From Paenibacillus campinasensis (GTDB lineage Bacteria; Bacillota; Bacilli; Paenibacillales; Paenibacillaceae), in the NCBI RefSeq assembly GCF_002272015.1, contig NZ_NPBY01000011.1, positions 1-64,000 of the forward strand: a DNA stretch of 64,000 nt, in the 5' to 3' direction. The notes beneath the pieces are model-generated. The model was not told where the DNA came from. It saw only the letters and a list, made by a program, of their open reading frames with translations, and ran no database searches. Positions 34,625 to 42,701 of this stretch are shown here, piece after piece; positions within the stretch are counted from its first letter, which is position 1; each line of letters begins with the position of its first letter. A program made the translations under genes and the position numbers.

Positions 34625-34954
34625 TTAATCGCGGTTATCAACGATCCGAATGTTGGTGCCATAGTTCTGCGAACTGCTGTCCAGCTGGAAAGAATAGGTG
34701 TTTTCGTTGCCTTCAAGCCTCATTTGTTCTTCGAAAAAGACGGCCTGCCTGCTGTTCATATAAAACGGGATCGGGCTGTCGGTTTCCATAGCGATATCGT
34801 CTTCGGAAGCCTTGTGAATGATCTGCAGTGCGGGAACACCATTGACGGCACAACCGCAGCCATCGGTGTCATAGACCAGCCTGACGCCGCCGGCAGCGGT
34901 CCCGATCTTCTCTTTCAACCTTCGTTCCGCTAAAGGGGTTAACTGTAATTTCAT
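34625..34954 (-). CDS. HesB/IscA-fold protein, YqkB-like
   Basis: A 109-residue member of the iron-sulfur cluster biosynthesis fold family (YqkB branch). The motif YDTDGCGCAVNGVP carries a CGC cysteine pair, while the C-terminal Cys-X-Cys of true A-type scaffold proteins is absent (NYGTNIRIVDN). That makes cluster delivery by the IscA mechanism doubtful. It is first in a two-gene operon with beta-carbonic anhydrase and divergent from the M32 peptidase. Confidence 0.78.
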   Translation of the reverse strand: MKLQLTPLAERRLKEKIGTAAGGVRLVYDTDGCGCAVNGVPALQIIHKASEDDIAMETDSPIPFYMNSRQAVFFEEQMRLEGNENTYSFQLDSSSQNYGTNIRIVDNRD

Positions 34955-35005
34955 GGGCCCATGACACTCCTTTGTATGTAAGTATGAATTTATGCTTTCT
35001 GAAAG

Positions 35006-35034
35006 TTGATTATATACCTAGTAAAAAGTATCAT
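35006..35034 (+). promoter_or_regulatory. Promoter of the M32 carboxypeptidase gene
   Basis: TTGATT (35006-35011), a 17-base spacer and TATCAT (35029-35034) match a SigA-type promoter; transcription would begin near 35041. Confidence 0.55.
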
Positions 35035-35082
35035 CAATAGAGTAGGGGCGAATCCTATAAATTGTATAAGCAGGTGATATGG

Positions 35083-36600
35083 ATGGATGCACAGTTACAT
35101 AAACATTGGGAGCAGTTTCAGCAGCTCGTTCGCAAAATTATAAGCTATAACGAAGCCCTTGGTTTGCTGTATTGGGATCTGCGAACAGGCGCACCGCGCA
35201 AAGGGACGGATATCCGTTCGGAAACGATCGGCATTTTGTCAACGGAAGGCTTTAAGCTGCAGGTGTCTGAGGAGATGGGACAGCTGCTGGCGATTTTTGC
35301 CGAGCCACAAAATGAACAGCAGCTGGATGAACGCAGCCGCCGTATGGTCGCCGAGGTTCGCAAAAACTATGAGCAGAGCCAATCCATCCCGCCGGAGAAA
35401 TTCCAGGAGTACACGATCCTGTCTTCGCAGTCGGAAGTGAAATGGGAGGAAGCGAAGGAGAATAGCGACTTTGCCGGATTCGAGCCGTATCTGTCCAGAA
35501 TCGTTGCCCTCAAGCAAGAATTTATTGATTACTGGGGGGTAAAGGATACCCGGTACGATACTTTGCTGGATATGTATGAGCCGGAGATGACGGTGGAGAA
35601 GCTGGACGCGATCTTTGACCGGCTGAAAGCCCGTCTCGTTCCGCTGGTACAGGCCATCCAGAAATCCACATTCGAGCCGGAGACCGGCTTCCTGAAGCAG
35701 CTGTTCCCGAAAGAGCAGCAGAAGAAGCTCAGCCTGTTCCTGCTGGAGCAGATGGGCTACGACTTTGAAGCGGGGCGTCTGGATGAGAGCGTCCATCCGT
35801 TCGCAACAGGCCTGAATCCGCGCGATGTGCGGATTACAACCAAGTTCCATCAGGACGACGTGCTTAGCGCCATCTACAGCTCGTTGCATGAAGGCGGGCA
35901 CGCCCTGTATGAGCAAAATGTGGACATCGAGCTGGCAGGCACGCCGCTTGCGGGCGGAACGTCCATGGGGATCCATGAGTCCCAATCCCGCCTGTGGGAA
36001 AATATGATCGGCCGCAGCCGTCCGTTCTGGAACCGGTATTTTACCGATTTGCAGCAGCATTTCCCGGAACAGCTGAAGGACGTTACAGCTGAGCAGCTGT
36101 TCCTGGCAGCCAATCGGGTAGAGAATTCTTTGATCCGGATCGAAGCGGATGAGCTGACTTATAATCTGCACATCATTATCCGCTATGAAATCGAGAAGAT
36201 GATTTTCAACGAAGGGCTGAGCGTCAAGGAGCTGCCGGCCACCTGGAACGCCAAGTATCAGGACTACCTCGGGCTTACACCTCCGAATGACGGCGTCGGC
36301 GTCCTTCAGGATGTTCATTGGTCCGGGGGAGACTTCGGCTATTTTGCCTCGTACTCCCTGGGCAATATGTATGCGGCCCAGATTCTGAACACGATGCGCC
36401 AAGAGATTCCGAACCTGGATAATCTCATTGAAGAGGGCAAGCTGGCACCGATCAAGGAATGGCTGACCGACAAAATCTACAAGTACGGCAAAAGCGAGAA
36501 GCCGGCTGAGATTATTAAACGTGTCACCGGCGAGGAATTGAACCCGGATTATCTGGCAGACTATCTGGAAGCCAAATATACGGAGATTTACAAGCTGTAG
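35083..36600 (+). CDS. M32 family metallocarboxypeptidase (carboxypeptidase Taq type)
   Basis: About 505 residues, a cytosolic zinc carboxypeptidase that trims C-terminal residues. The zinc site is HEGGH (about 268-272), the family motif HESQSR lies near 298, and DVRITTKF and EADELTYNLHIIIRYEIE are also typical M32 blocks. The length matches the family (about 500). The ATG at 35083 is preferred because GCAGGTGAT precedes it; a TTG seven codons upstream lacks a ribosome binding site. Monocistronic with its own promoter and terminator. Confidence 0.92.
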   Translation: MDAQLHKHWEQFQQLVRKIISYNEALGLLYWDLRTGAPRKGTDIRSETIGILSTEGFKLQVSEEMGQLLAIFAEPQNEQQLDERSRRMVAEVRKNYEQSQSIPPEKFQEYTILSSQSEVKWEEAKENSDFAGFEPYLSRIVALKQEFIDYWGVKDTRYDTLLDMYEPEMTVEKLDAIFDRLKARLVPLVQAIQKSTFEPETGFLKQLFPKEQQKKLSLFLLEQMGYDFEAGRLDESVHPFATGLNPRDVRITTKFHQDDVLSAIYSSLHEGGHALYEQNVDIELAGTPLAGGTSMGIHESQSRLWENMIGRSRPFWNRYFTDLQQHFPEQLKDVTAEQLFLAANRVENSLIRIEADELTYNLHIIIRYEIEKMIFNEGLSVKELPATWNAKYQDYLGLTPPNDGVGVLQDVHWSGGDFGYFASYSLGNMYAAQILNTMRQEIPNLDNLIEEGKLAPIKEWLTDKIYKYGKSEKPAEIIKRVTGEELNPDYLADYLEAKYTEIYKL

Positions 36601-36655
36601 TTCGTATCTTTATTCCGGCTTGACGGGATTGAGGAATAGGGAATATTTGCGAAAA

Positions 36656-36704
36656 TGCTGAAGATTGCGGCCTATGTATGGCTGCGGTCTTCGGCGTTTT
36701 TTTT
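36656..36704 (+). terminator. Intrinsic terminator after the M32 peptidase
   Basis: GCTGAAGATTGCGGCC pairs, with a few mismatches, with GGCTGCGGTCTTCGGC (36657-36695), followed by eight thymines. Confidence 0.75.
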
Positions 36705-36824
36705 GTCTCATCCGCACCCTCCTTGCCTATCGGGCCCTTGCGGTATCCAGGCTGTTTAACCTTTGACCGAGACTGTGCATATGCTGATAGAAATGCAGGG
36801 TCAAGGAATGGAGGGGGACGTACG

Positions 36825-37841
36825 ATGAAGCTTCATAAGAAGGGTCACGCATGGCTTGGGCTGACGCTGGCCTTGCTGTTATTGTGCGGTACAGTACTGT
36901 CCGGCTGCGGCGGGAGCGGTGACAAGACCAAAGTGAGGATCGGTGAAGTTACGCGGTCGATCTTCTATGCTCCGCAATATGTTGCGCTGGAAAAAGGTTT
37001 TTTCGAGGCGGAAGGACTTGATGTAGAGCTGCAGACGACACCGGGCGGAGACAAGACAATGACGGCCCTGCTGTCCGATGCGATCGATGTAGCGCTGGTC
37101 GGGTCGGAAACCTCCATATATGTATACCAGCAGGGCTCAGACGACCCGGTGATTAATTTCGGCCAGCTGACACAGACGGATGGAACGTTTCTGATGGCGC
37201 GAAACACCGACACTGAATTTGACTGGGAGATGCTGAAGGGAAGTGTCTTCCTCGGCCAGCGTAAAGGCGGCATGCCGCAGATGGCCGGAGAATTTGCGCT
37301 ACGCAAAAAAGGGGTGGATCCCCATGCGGATCTGGAGCTGATTCAAAATATCGATTTTGCCAACATCGCTTCGGCCTACGCTTCCGGAACGGGGGAATTC
37401 GTACAGCTCTTTGAACCGCAAGCTTCCATCTTCGAGAAAGAAGGGCGCGGCAAGGTCGTTGCTTCCTTCGGGGTTGAAAGCGGCAAGCTGCCGTACACGG
37501 CATTCATGGCCAAACAGAGCTATATCAGCCAAAAAGAAGATACGGTCCAGCGGTTTACGACGGCGCTCTATAAAGCGCAGCAGTGGGTCGATTCCCATTC
37601 GCCGGAGGAGATCGCCGACGCGATCCTGCCGTATTTCAGAGATACAGACCGGGACATTGTCGTATCCTCCGTCAAGCGCTACAAGGAACAAGGAACGTAC
37701 GCAACCGATCCGATTCTGGATGAAGAGGAATGGAACAATCTGCTGGATGTAATGGACCAGGCAGGCGAGCTCAGGGAGCGGGTCGCGCCGGAGGCCATCG
37801 TGGATAACTCCTTTGCCGAAAAAGCGATGGAAAGCAAGTAA
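36825..37841 (+). CDS. ABC transporter substrate-binding lipoprotein (YtlA-like, NMT1/SsuA superfamily)
   Basis: About 338 residues. A lipoprotein signal peptide ends at the lipobox LSGC (Cys about 28). The mature domain is of the NMT1/SsuA/TauA type (SIFYAPQYVALEKGFFEAEGL; TALLSDAIDVALVGSE). The sequence is close to B. subtilis YtlA as I recall it. Superfamily members bind sulfonates, taurine, nitrate or thiamine precursors, so the ligand is open. The ATG at 36825 follows GGAGGGGGACGTACG. It is the first gene of a complete three-gene importer. Confidence 0.85.
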   Translation: MKLHKKGHAWLGLTLALLLLCGTVLSGCGGSGDKTKVRIGEVTRSIFYAPQYVALEKGFFEAEGLDVELQTTPGGDKTMTALLSDAIDVALVGSETSIYVYQQGSDDPVINFGQLTQTDGTFLMARNTDTEFDWEMLKGSVFLGQRKGGMPQMAGEFALRKKGVDPHADLELIQNIDFANIASAYASGTGEFVQLFEPQASIFEKEGRGKVVASFGVESGKLPYTAFMAKQSYISQKEDTVQRFTTALYKAQQWVDSHSPEEIADAILPYFRDTDRDIVVSSVKRYKEQGTYATDPILDEEEWNNLLDVMDQAGELRERVAPEAIVDNSFAEKAMESK

Positions 37842-37879
37842 GAGGTACTTCTAAGCCATATCAGAAAGGAGAGTGCGCC

Positions 37880-38662
37880 ATGGTACCTGTCGTGGAAATG
37901 AAAAACATCGCCCATGTGTACGTCACCGACCGGGAAGCCTCTCTGGCTGTGGAAGGAATTGATATGCAGGTTCGAAAAGGGGAGTTCATCAGCCTGGTCG
38001 GGCCGAGCGGATGCGGGAAAACAACTATTCTGTCCGTCATTGCCGGGCTGTTAAAGCCCTCCCGGGGTGAAGTGCTCGTTCACGGAAAGCCGGTGAACGG
38101 GCCGACCTCTGAGGTGGGGTATATGCTGCAGCAGGACTATTTGTTTCCTTGGCGGACCATTATGGAGAATGCCATGATCGGCCTGGAGCTGACCGGGAGG
38201 CTGACGCCGGACAGCAGGGGCCGGATTGAGAATCTATTGCAGGAGATGGGGCTGGGGAACAGCGGAACACTGTATCCCGCCCAGCTGTCCGGCGGGATGA
38301 GGCAGCGGGTTGCCCTCGTGCGGACACTGGCTACGGACCCGGCGCTGCTGCTGCTGGATGAGCCATTCTCCGCATTGGACTACCAGACCAAGCTGCAGCT
38401 GGAGGACCTGATAGTACAAACGCTCAAGGAGCGGGGGAAAACGGCGATTCTGGTCACCCATGATTTGTCCGAAGCGGTTGCCATGAGTGATAAGGTGGTG
38501 CTGCTGAACCGGAATCCGGGCAGGATCCATCGCATGTTTGTCATACCGGACCATATTCGTCAGGCACAGCCTTTTCATGCACGCAACCAGCCGGGCTTCA
38601 ATGAGTTATTCCAGGAAATATGGCAAGAGATGCAAATGACGACCCGTGAAGGAGTGGACTGA
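37880..38662 (+). CDS. ABC transporter ATP-binding protein (SsuB/TauB/YtlC-like)
   Basis: A 260-residue ATPase that powers the importer. Walker A is GPSGCGKTT, the Q-loop is YMLQQDYLFPW, the signature is LSGGMRQRV, Walker B is LLLLDEPFSALD and the switch His is in VTHDLSEA. The QQDYLFPW and NRNPGRI segments are typical of the nitrate/sulfonate/taurine group. AAAGGAGAGTGCGCC precedes the ATG. Confidence 0.93.
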   Translation: MVPVVEMKNIAHVYVTDREASLAVEGIDMQVRKGEFISLVGPSGCGKTTILSVIAGLLKPSRGEVLVHGKPVNGPTSEVGYMLQQDYLFPWRTIMENAMIGLELTGRLTPDSRGRIENLLQEMGLGNSGTLYPAQLSGGMRQRVALVRTLATDPALLLLDEPFSALDYQTKLQLEDLIVQTLKERGKTAILVTHDLSEAVAMSDKVVLLNRNPGRIHRMFVIPDHIRQAQPFHARNQPGFNELFQEIWQEMQMTTREGVD

Positions 38663-38663
38663 C

Positions 38664-39521
38664 ATGGCGAACAACAATCGCAATCCTTCCGATCAAAGTT
38701 CCTCTTCCCAAGGCTCATCTTCAAGTGAGTGGCTGGATCACATCCACCGGATGCACATGAGGCAAAAGCGTGGCTTGCAGGCCCGGGTATTGACAGTACA
38801 GCTCAGTTTGCTGCTGCTGTTTTTTGTATGGTGGGAAATGGCCGGCAGATGGAAATGGATTGATGTGCTGCTATTCAGTTATCCGACCCGTATTTTTGCG
38901 AATATATGGGATTACATGATCAGCGGTGAGCTGTGGGGGCATTTGGCCATCACCGTCGGGGAGACGGTCGTCGGCTTTTTGCTCGGAACGCTGCTGGGCA
39001 CCTTGCTGGCGGTATGCATCTGGTGGTCTCCATTCCTGTCGAAGGTGCTGGATCCGTACATGGTTGTGTTCAACAGCATGCCCAAGGTGGCGCTCGGTCC
39101 GATCTTCATCGTCATGTTCGGGGCCGGCTTCAACGCCATTGTGGTCACCACGCTGTCCATCACCATCATCGTAACGACGCTGGTCGTCTACAACAGCTTT
39201 AATGAAGTCGATGCCAATCTGATCAAGGTGGTTCGCACCTTTGGCGGAACGAAGCCGCAGGTCTTTCAGCGGGTGATCCTGCCTGCTTCTTACCCGGCGA
39301 TCGTCTCAACGCTGAAGGTGAATGTCGGCATGGCCTGGGTCGGCGTCATTGTCGGCGAGTTTTTGGTGGCGAAATCCGGACTTGGGTACCTGATTATGTA
39401 CGGCTTCCAGGTGTTCAACTTCACGCTGGTGCTCTCCAGTCTGCTCATTATTGCGGTGGTGGCGACGGCGATGTATCAAATCGTAGTTTATATTGAAAGA
39501 AAACTGCTGGCCCACCGCTAG
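38664..39521 (+). CDS. ABC transporter permease (SsuC/TauC/YtlD-like)
   Basis: About 285 residues. A polar, Ser/Asn-rich cytoplasmic tail (about 45 residues) precedes six predicted membrane helices. The EAA loop is visible around VDANLIKVVRTFGGTKPQVFQRVILPASYPAI. It completes the importer. The ATG at 38664 has AAGGAGTG upstream and starts one base after the ATPase stop; a GTG at 38646 is the alternative. Confidence 0.9.
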   Translation: MANNNRNPSDQSSSSQGSSSSEWLDHIHRMHMRQKRGLQARVLTVQLSLLLLFFVWWEMAGRWKWIDVLLFSYPTRIFANIWDYMISGELWGHLAITVGETVVGFLLGTLLGTLLAVCIWWSPFLSKVLDPYMVVFNSMPKVALGPIFIVMFGAGFNAIVVTTLSITIIVTTLVVYNSFNEVDANLIKVVRTFGGTKPQVFQRVILPASYPAIVSTLKVNVGMAWVGVIVGEFLVAKSGLGYLIMYGFQVFNFTLVLSSLLIIAVVATAMYQIVVYIERKLLAHR

Positions 39522-39564
39522 GGCGGCCCAATGTGATGGATGCAGTTGTGAATGGAAGGAAAAT

Positions 39565-39605
39565 CCGCTAGGATGAGAAGGAGAACCATATCATCCTAGC
39601 GGAGG
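39565..39605 (+). promoter_or_regulatory. Perfect 12-bp hairpin that overlaps the ribosome binding site of the next gene
   Basis: CCGCTAGGATGA (39565-39576) and TCATCCTAGCGG (39591-39602) are exact inverse complements with a 14-base loop. The 3' arm covers the first two bases of the GGAGG ribosome binding site at 39601-39605. No T-run follows, so it is not a standard terminator. It may limit translation of the YqjA-like gene or be a DNA operator. Confidence 0.55.
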
Positions 39606-39610
39606 CATAC

Positions 39611-40591
39611 ATGGGATTTCGAGTCATTAAATCAGCGGTTGCATCTTTGCTGGCTATTCTAATTACAGACGCATTGAACATCCCCGGCGCGACGTCCGCC
39701 GGTCTATTAGCGATTCTGGGGGTGGACGTCACCCGGAAGCGGAGCGTGCGCTCGGTAAGCGCCCGTTTTTTTGCATCTGTTCTGGGACTGTTGCTGGCCA
39801 GTATTTTATTCTATTCATTCGGATTTCATTATTGGGTTCTGGCCCTCTATATTCTTCTGGCGTTTCCGGCGATTGCCAAAGCGAACTTCAAAGAAGGCAT
39901 CATCACCAGCTCGGTCGTTGTGTTCCGGGTGTTTTCCGGTGAGGAGATCGGATTGGACATCCTGCTGATCCAGATTGCCTTGCTGATCATCGGCCTCGGT
40001 TCTGCGATGGTGGTCAATTTGATCTACATGCCGAACAGCCAAGGCTCCATGACGGAAATTCGCCACAAGGTGGACGGGCTCTTCTCGGTCATCTTCAAGC
40101 ATTTCTCACTTACATTAAAAGATCCGACCCATGTATGGGACGGACGCGAGCTAATTGAAGCAAGCCGCCAAATCGAGCGGGGCATCCAGGAGGCGAATCG
40201 GACGATGGAGAATCAAATCATTCATCCGAGCGCCAGCTGGAACATATATTTCTATATGCGCAAGGAGCAGATGGAGATCGTCCAGAGCATGATGCATCAG
40301 ATTTCGCAAATTTACGAGAAGCTCCCGCACGGGGTGCTGGCCTCCGCGCTGTTCGAGCAGCTGAGCAAGGATGTCATATCCGAAGGGTACACCGGCCAAA
40401 CCGAGGTGCTGCTGAGTGAGCTGCAGGCCAAATTCAGGGAGATGGAGCTGCCGACGACGCGTGAGGAGTTTGAACTGCGGGCAGCGATTATGCAGCTGTG
40501 CCGCGAGCTGGAGTATTATCTGAACATTTCGAAGAAATACAAGGCGCCCACGTCGAAAAAAGCTCGGGAGAAAGCGGAAAACGCAGATTAA
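39611..40591 (+). CDS. Aromatic acid exporter family membrane protein (YqjA-like)
   Basis: A 326-residue protein. Residues 1-145 form about four to five membrane helices with the ArAE_1/DUF939 pattern (ITDALNIPGATSAGLLAILGVDVTRKRSV). Residues 150-326 are a helical cytoplasmic domain. It resembles B. subtilis YqjA. Transport of aromatic acids is suggested only by the superfamily. The gene lies 90 bases after the ABC importer without an obvious terminator in between, and a hairpin partly covers its ribosome binding site (GGAGGCATAC). Confidence 0.82.
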   Translation: MGFRVIKSAVASLLAILITDALNIPGATSAGLLAILGVDVTRKRSVRSVSARFFASVLGLLLASILFYSFGFHYWVLALYILLAFPAIAKANFKEGIITSSVVVFRVFSGEEIGLDILLIQIALLIIGLGSAMVVNLIYMPNSQGSMTEIRHKVDGLFSVIFKHFSLTLKDPTHVWDGRELIEASRQIERGIQEANRTMENQIIHPSASWNIYFYMRKEQMEIVQSMMHQISQIYEKLPHGVLASALFEQLSKDVISEGYTGQTEVLLSELQAKFREMELPTTREEFELRAAIMQLCRELEYYLNISKKYKAPTSKKAREKAENAD

Positions 40592-40719
40592 ATGCGGCAG
40601 GGTCGAACTTTTTTCTAATATTTTTGGCATCATATGAATTTATTTGGACCACTTCATTCAACATTCGCCCATGTCTTGCATACACATGTATGGAATGATT
40701 GTATGGAGGAGGTTCGAAG

Positions 40720-41286
40720 ATGTCATTGAGTCATAAACACCAATGTAGAGAAATCATCACAAAAGCGATCTGTGGCAAAGGTCGTAAATTCTCTACCGTA
40801 ACACATACCGTGACTCCGCCTAATAATCCGACCAGTATTTTGGGGGCTTGGATTATAAACCATCAATACGAGGCGGTTGCCGCCGGAGACGGAATTGAAG
40901 TTATAGGTACTTACGATCTCAACATCTGGTACTCGCATAACAAAAATTCACAGACGGATGTGGCAAAAGAAACGGTATCGTATGTAGAACGCGTGCCTCT
41001 TTCCTATCTGGATCCGAAGCATCGTGCGTCAACGGTTGAAGTGTCGGCAGAAGCGACACAGGAGCCGAGCTGCGTGGAGGCTACCGTGTCCTCGAATGGC
41101 ACCAGTGTCATTCTGCGGGTAGAACGGGAGTATGCGGTGGAACTGGTGGCGGAGACGAAGGTTCTGGTGAAGGTGTGCGAGCATCAGCACGGCGACTACG
41201 AAGACAAAGATTTCGATTACGTGCTCGGTGAAGAAGTGGAGGATTATGAAGACCTTGAGTTTGAAAATCTGGAGGATGAACTGTAA
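40720..41286 (+). CDS. cotE: Outer spore coat morphogenetic protein CotE
   Basis: About 188 residues, close to B. subtilis CotE (181). Diagnostic segments are REIITKAICGKGRKFS, ILGAWIINHQYEA, VIGTYDLNIWYSH and EREYAVELVAETKVLVKV, followed by the very acidic C-terminal tail. CotE organises assembly of the outer coat during sporulation. The ATG at 40720 has GGAGGAGGTTCGAAG upstream. The position just before mutS-mutL is conserved with Bacillus. In B. subtilis cotE is driven by SigE and SigK; here a CATACACAT motif (40679-40687) is a possible mother-cell -10 box but the -35 is unclear. Confidence 0.93.
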   Translation: MSLSHKHQCREIITKAICGKGRKFSTVTHTVTPPNNPTSILGAWIINHQYEAVAAGDGIEVIGTYDLNIWYSHNKNSQTDVAKETVSYVERVPLSYLDPKHRASTVEVSAEATQEPSCVEATVSSNGTSVILRVEREYAVELVAETKVLVKVCEHQHGDYEDKDFDYVLGEEVEDYEDLEFENLEDEL

Positions 41287-41339
41287 GCTCTCCTCCGAAC
41301 CGGTTGTATTACAGCATATGCGGTGAGGGCAGCTTTGCG

Positions 41340-41366
41340 GAGGGCGGATGCCCTCTTTTTTATTTT
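41340..41366 (+). terminator. Intrinsic terminator between cotE and the amidoligase gene
   Basis: GAGGGC (41340-41345) - GGAT - GCCCTC (41350-41355), followed by a long T-rich run. It lies only about 15-20 bases before the ribosome binding site of the next gene. Confidence 0.7.
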
Positions 41367-41387
41367 TTTCTTGGAGGTGGATTGACA

Positions 41388-42641
41388 TTGATTAGACAGC
41401 TCGACAACCCCGTATCCCGTCATGAATATGTCCGCGTGGCCGAGGCGGCGGCATCGGCTTCCCAGTCCCGGCTTGAACGGTCGGGCATTCCGTCCCGAAT
41501 CGTTTCCCGGCAGCGGCCACAGGATCGCTATACCGCCAGCTACACGGTAAGGGTCAGGCAGCTGATGCCGGCCTTCATCCAGCTTCATCTGCAAGGAGGC
41601 AGCTCGTTCCAGCATGAGCCGGACCCGCATACGGGTCTGTTCGCAGACGGGCTGCATCGACGGTTAGGCAAAGCGGCGGTGCGGACGCTCTACACGCTCG
41701 GCGCAGAGGAAGGCGAGGTGCAGCTGACAGTCCTGCCGGGACGCGGTTACGTGGTGGATGAGGTATGGCAGAAGGAGAGCAGCAGAAAAGCGGTGATGAG
41801 CGCTGGGCCTGTGCGTACCGAGGGTTCGTCTCCTGCAGTTGTAAACATGGAGGGCCAGCAGGATGCCGTATTGCTGATGGGGATGGATCCGGAGTTTGTG
41901 CTGGTGCGGGATGGACAGATTGTGCTCGCGTCCGAGTTCATGGACAGGGTCGGAACGGTCGGATGCGATTCGGTGCGCGACCAGGATCAGCTGATCTACC
42001 CGCTGGCAGAGCTGCGGCCAGATCCGCAGCCGGACCCGGAGGCGCTGCTGCTGGAGATGCGCAAGGCGCTGCGGGAAGCCTCCCGAATTGTGACGGACCG
42101 CTCGCTCGCCTGGAAAGCAGGAGGACTGCCTGTACCGGATTATCCGCTTGGCGGCCATATCCATTTCAGCGGGGTACCGTTAACGCTGCATCTTCTGCAG
42201 GCGCTGGACAATTATTTGGCGCTGCCGCTCCTGATTGTGGAGGACCCGCGGGCGAGGGGCCGAAGACCTCGTTACGGCTTTCTCGGCGATTTTCGCAGGC
42301 AGCCCCACGGCGGGTTTGAATATCGTACGCTGCCAAGCTTTCTGGTGTCGCCGTTTGTGACGAAGGTTGCGCTCTCCATTGCCTATCTGGTTGCCCGCTA
42401 CAGCGACCGACTGCAGGCCAGACCGCTGAATACGGAACGGTACCACCGGGCTTTTTACGAAGGTGACGTCGATTTATTAAAGGAGTGTATGCCGGGGTGG
42501 CATCGGGATATGTCTTCCTTGCCGGAATATCCGAAATACGCATCGGAGATCGAGCGGCTGATGGCATTCATCCGGGAGAGCCGGACTTGGAATGAGAGCC
42601 GGGATATTCGCCCGCTATGGAACATTCCGGTCAAGCCGTAA
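41388..42641 (+). CDS. Putative amidoligase (COOH-NH2 ligase type 2) domain protein
   Basis: About 417 residues. The central and C-terminal part (about 160-380) resembles the putative COOH-NH2 ligase type 2 family: GMDPEFVLVRDGQIV, then GGHIHFSGVPL with the His-rich motif, a catalytic-type Glu/Arg region (FEYRTLPSF), and FEGD-like metal residues. Such ATP-grasp/GCS-related enzymes are predicted to form amide bonds. The N-terminal 120 residues have no clear assignment. TTG starts are possible at 41388 (called, GGAGGTGGA ten bases upstream) or 41382. Its position between cotE and mutS suggests a link to the spore coat, as inference. Confidence 0.72.
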   Translation: MIRQLDNPVSRHEYVRVAEAAASASQSRLERSGIPSRIVSRQRPQDRYTASYTVRVRQLMPAFIQLHLQGGSSFQHEPDPHTGLFADGLHRRLGKAAVRTLYTLGAEEGEVQLTVLPGRGYVVDEVWQKESSRKAVMSAGPVRTEGSSPAVVNMEGQQDAVLLMGMDPEFVLVRDGQIVLASEFMDRVGTVGCDSVRDQDQLIYPLAELRPDPQPDPEALLLEMRKALREASRIVTDRSLAWKAGGLPVPDYPLGGHIHFSGVPLTLHLLQALDNYLALPLLIVEDPRARGRRPRYGFLGDFRRQPHGGFEYRTLPSFLVSPFVTKVALSIAYLVARYSDRLQARPLNTERYHRAFYEGDVDLLKECMPGWHRDMSSLPEYPKYASEIERLMAFIRESRTWNESRDIRPLWNIPVKP

Positions 42642-42659
42642 GTCCATGCCGACAATTTC

Positions 42660-42668
42660 TGTTATAAT
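42660..42668 (+). promoter_or_regulatory. Extended -10 promoter of mutS-mutL
   Basis: TGT-TATAAT (42660-42668) forms a perfect -10 with the TG extension. No good -35 box is seen, as is common for extended -10 promoters. It lies 34 bases before the mutS start. Confidence 0.55.
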
Positions 42669-42701
42669 AGAGGTCAAGCTTGAGAGGTATGGAGGTACGT
42701 C

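Noticed and set aside
35239..36402. A 387-codon minus-strand open frame opposite the M32 peptidase
   Set aside because: Shadow frame; the plus-strand gene has HEGGH and family blocks, a promoter and a terminator.
40679..40687. SigE or SigK promoter for cotE
   Set aside because: CATACACAT resembles the -10 box, but the -35 region does not match either factor clearly, so it is mentioned only in the cotE entry.
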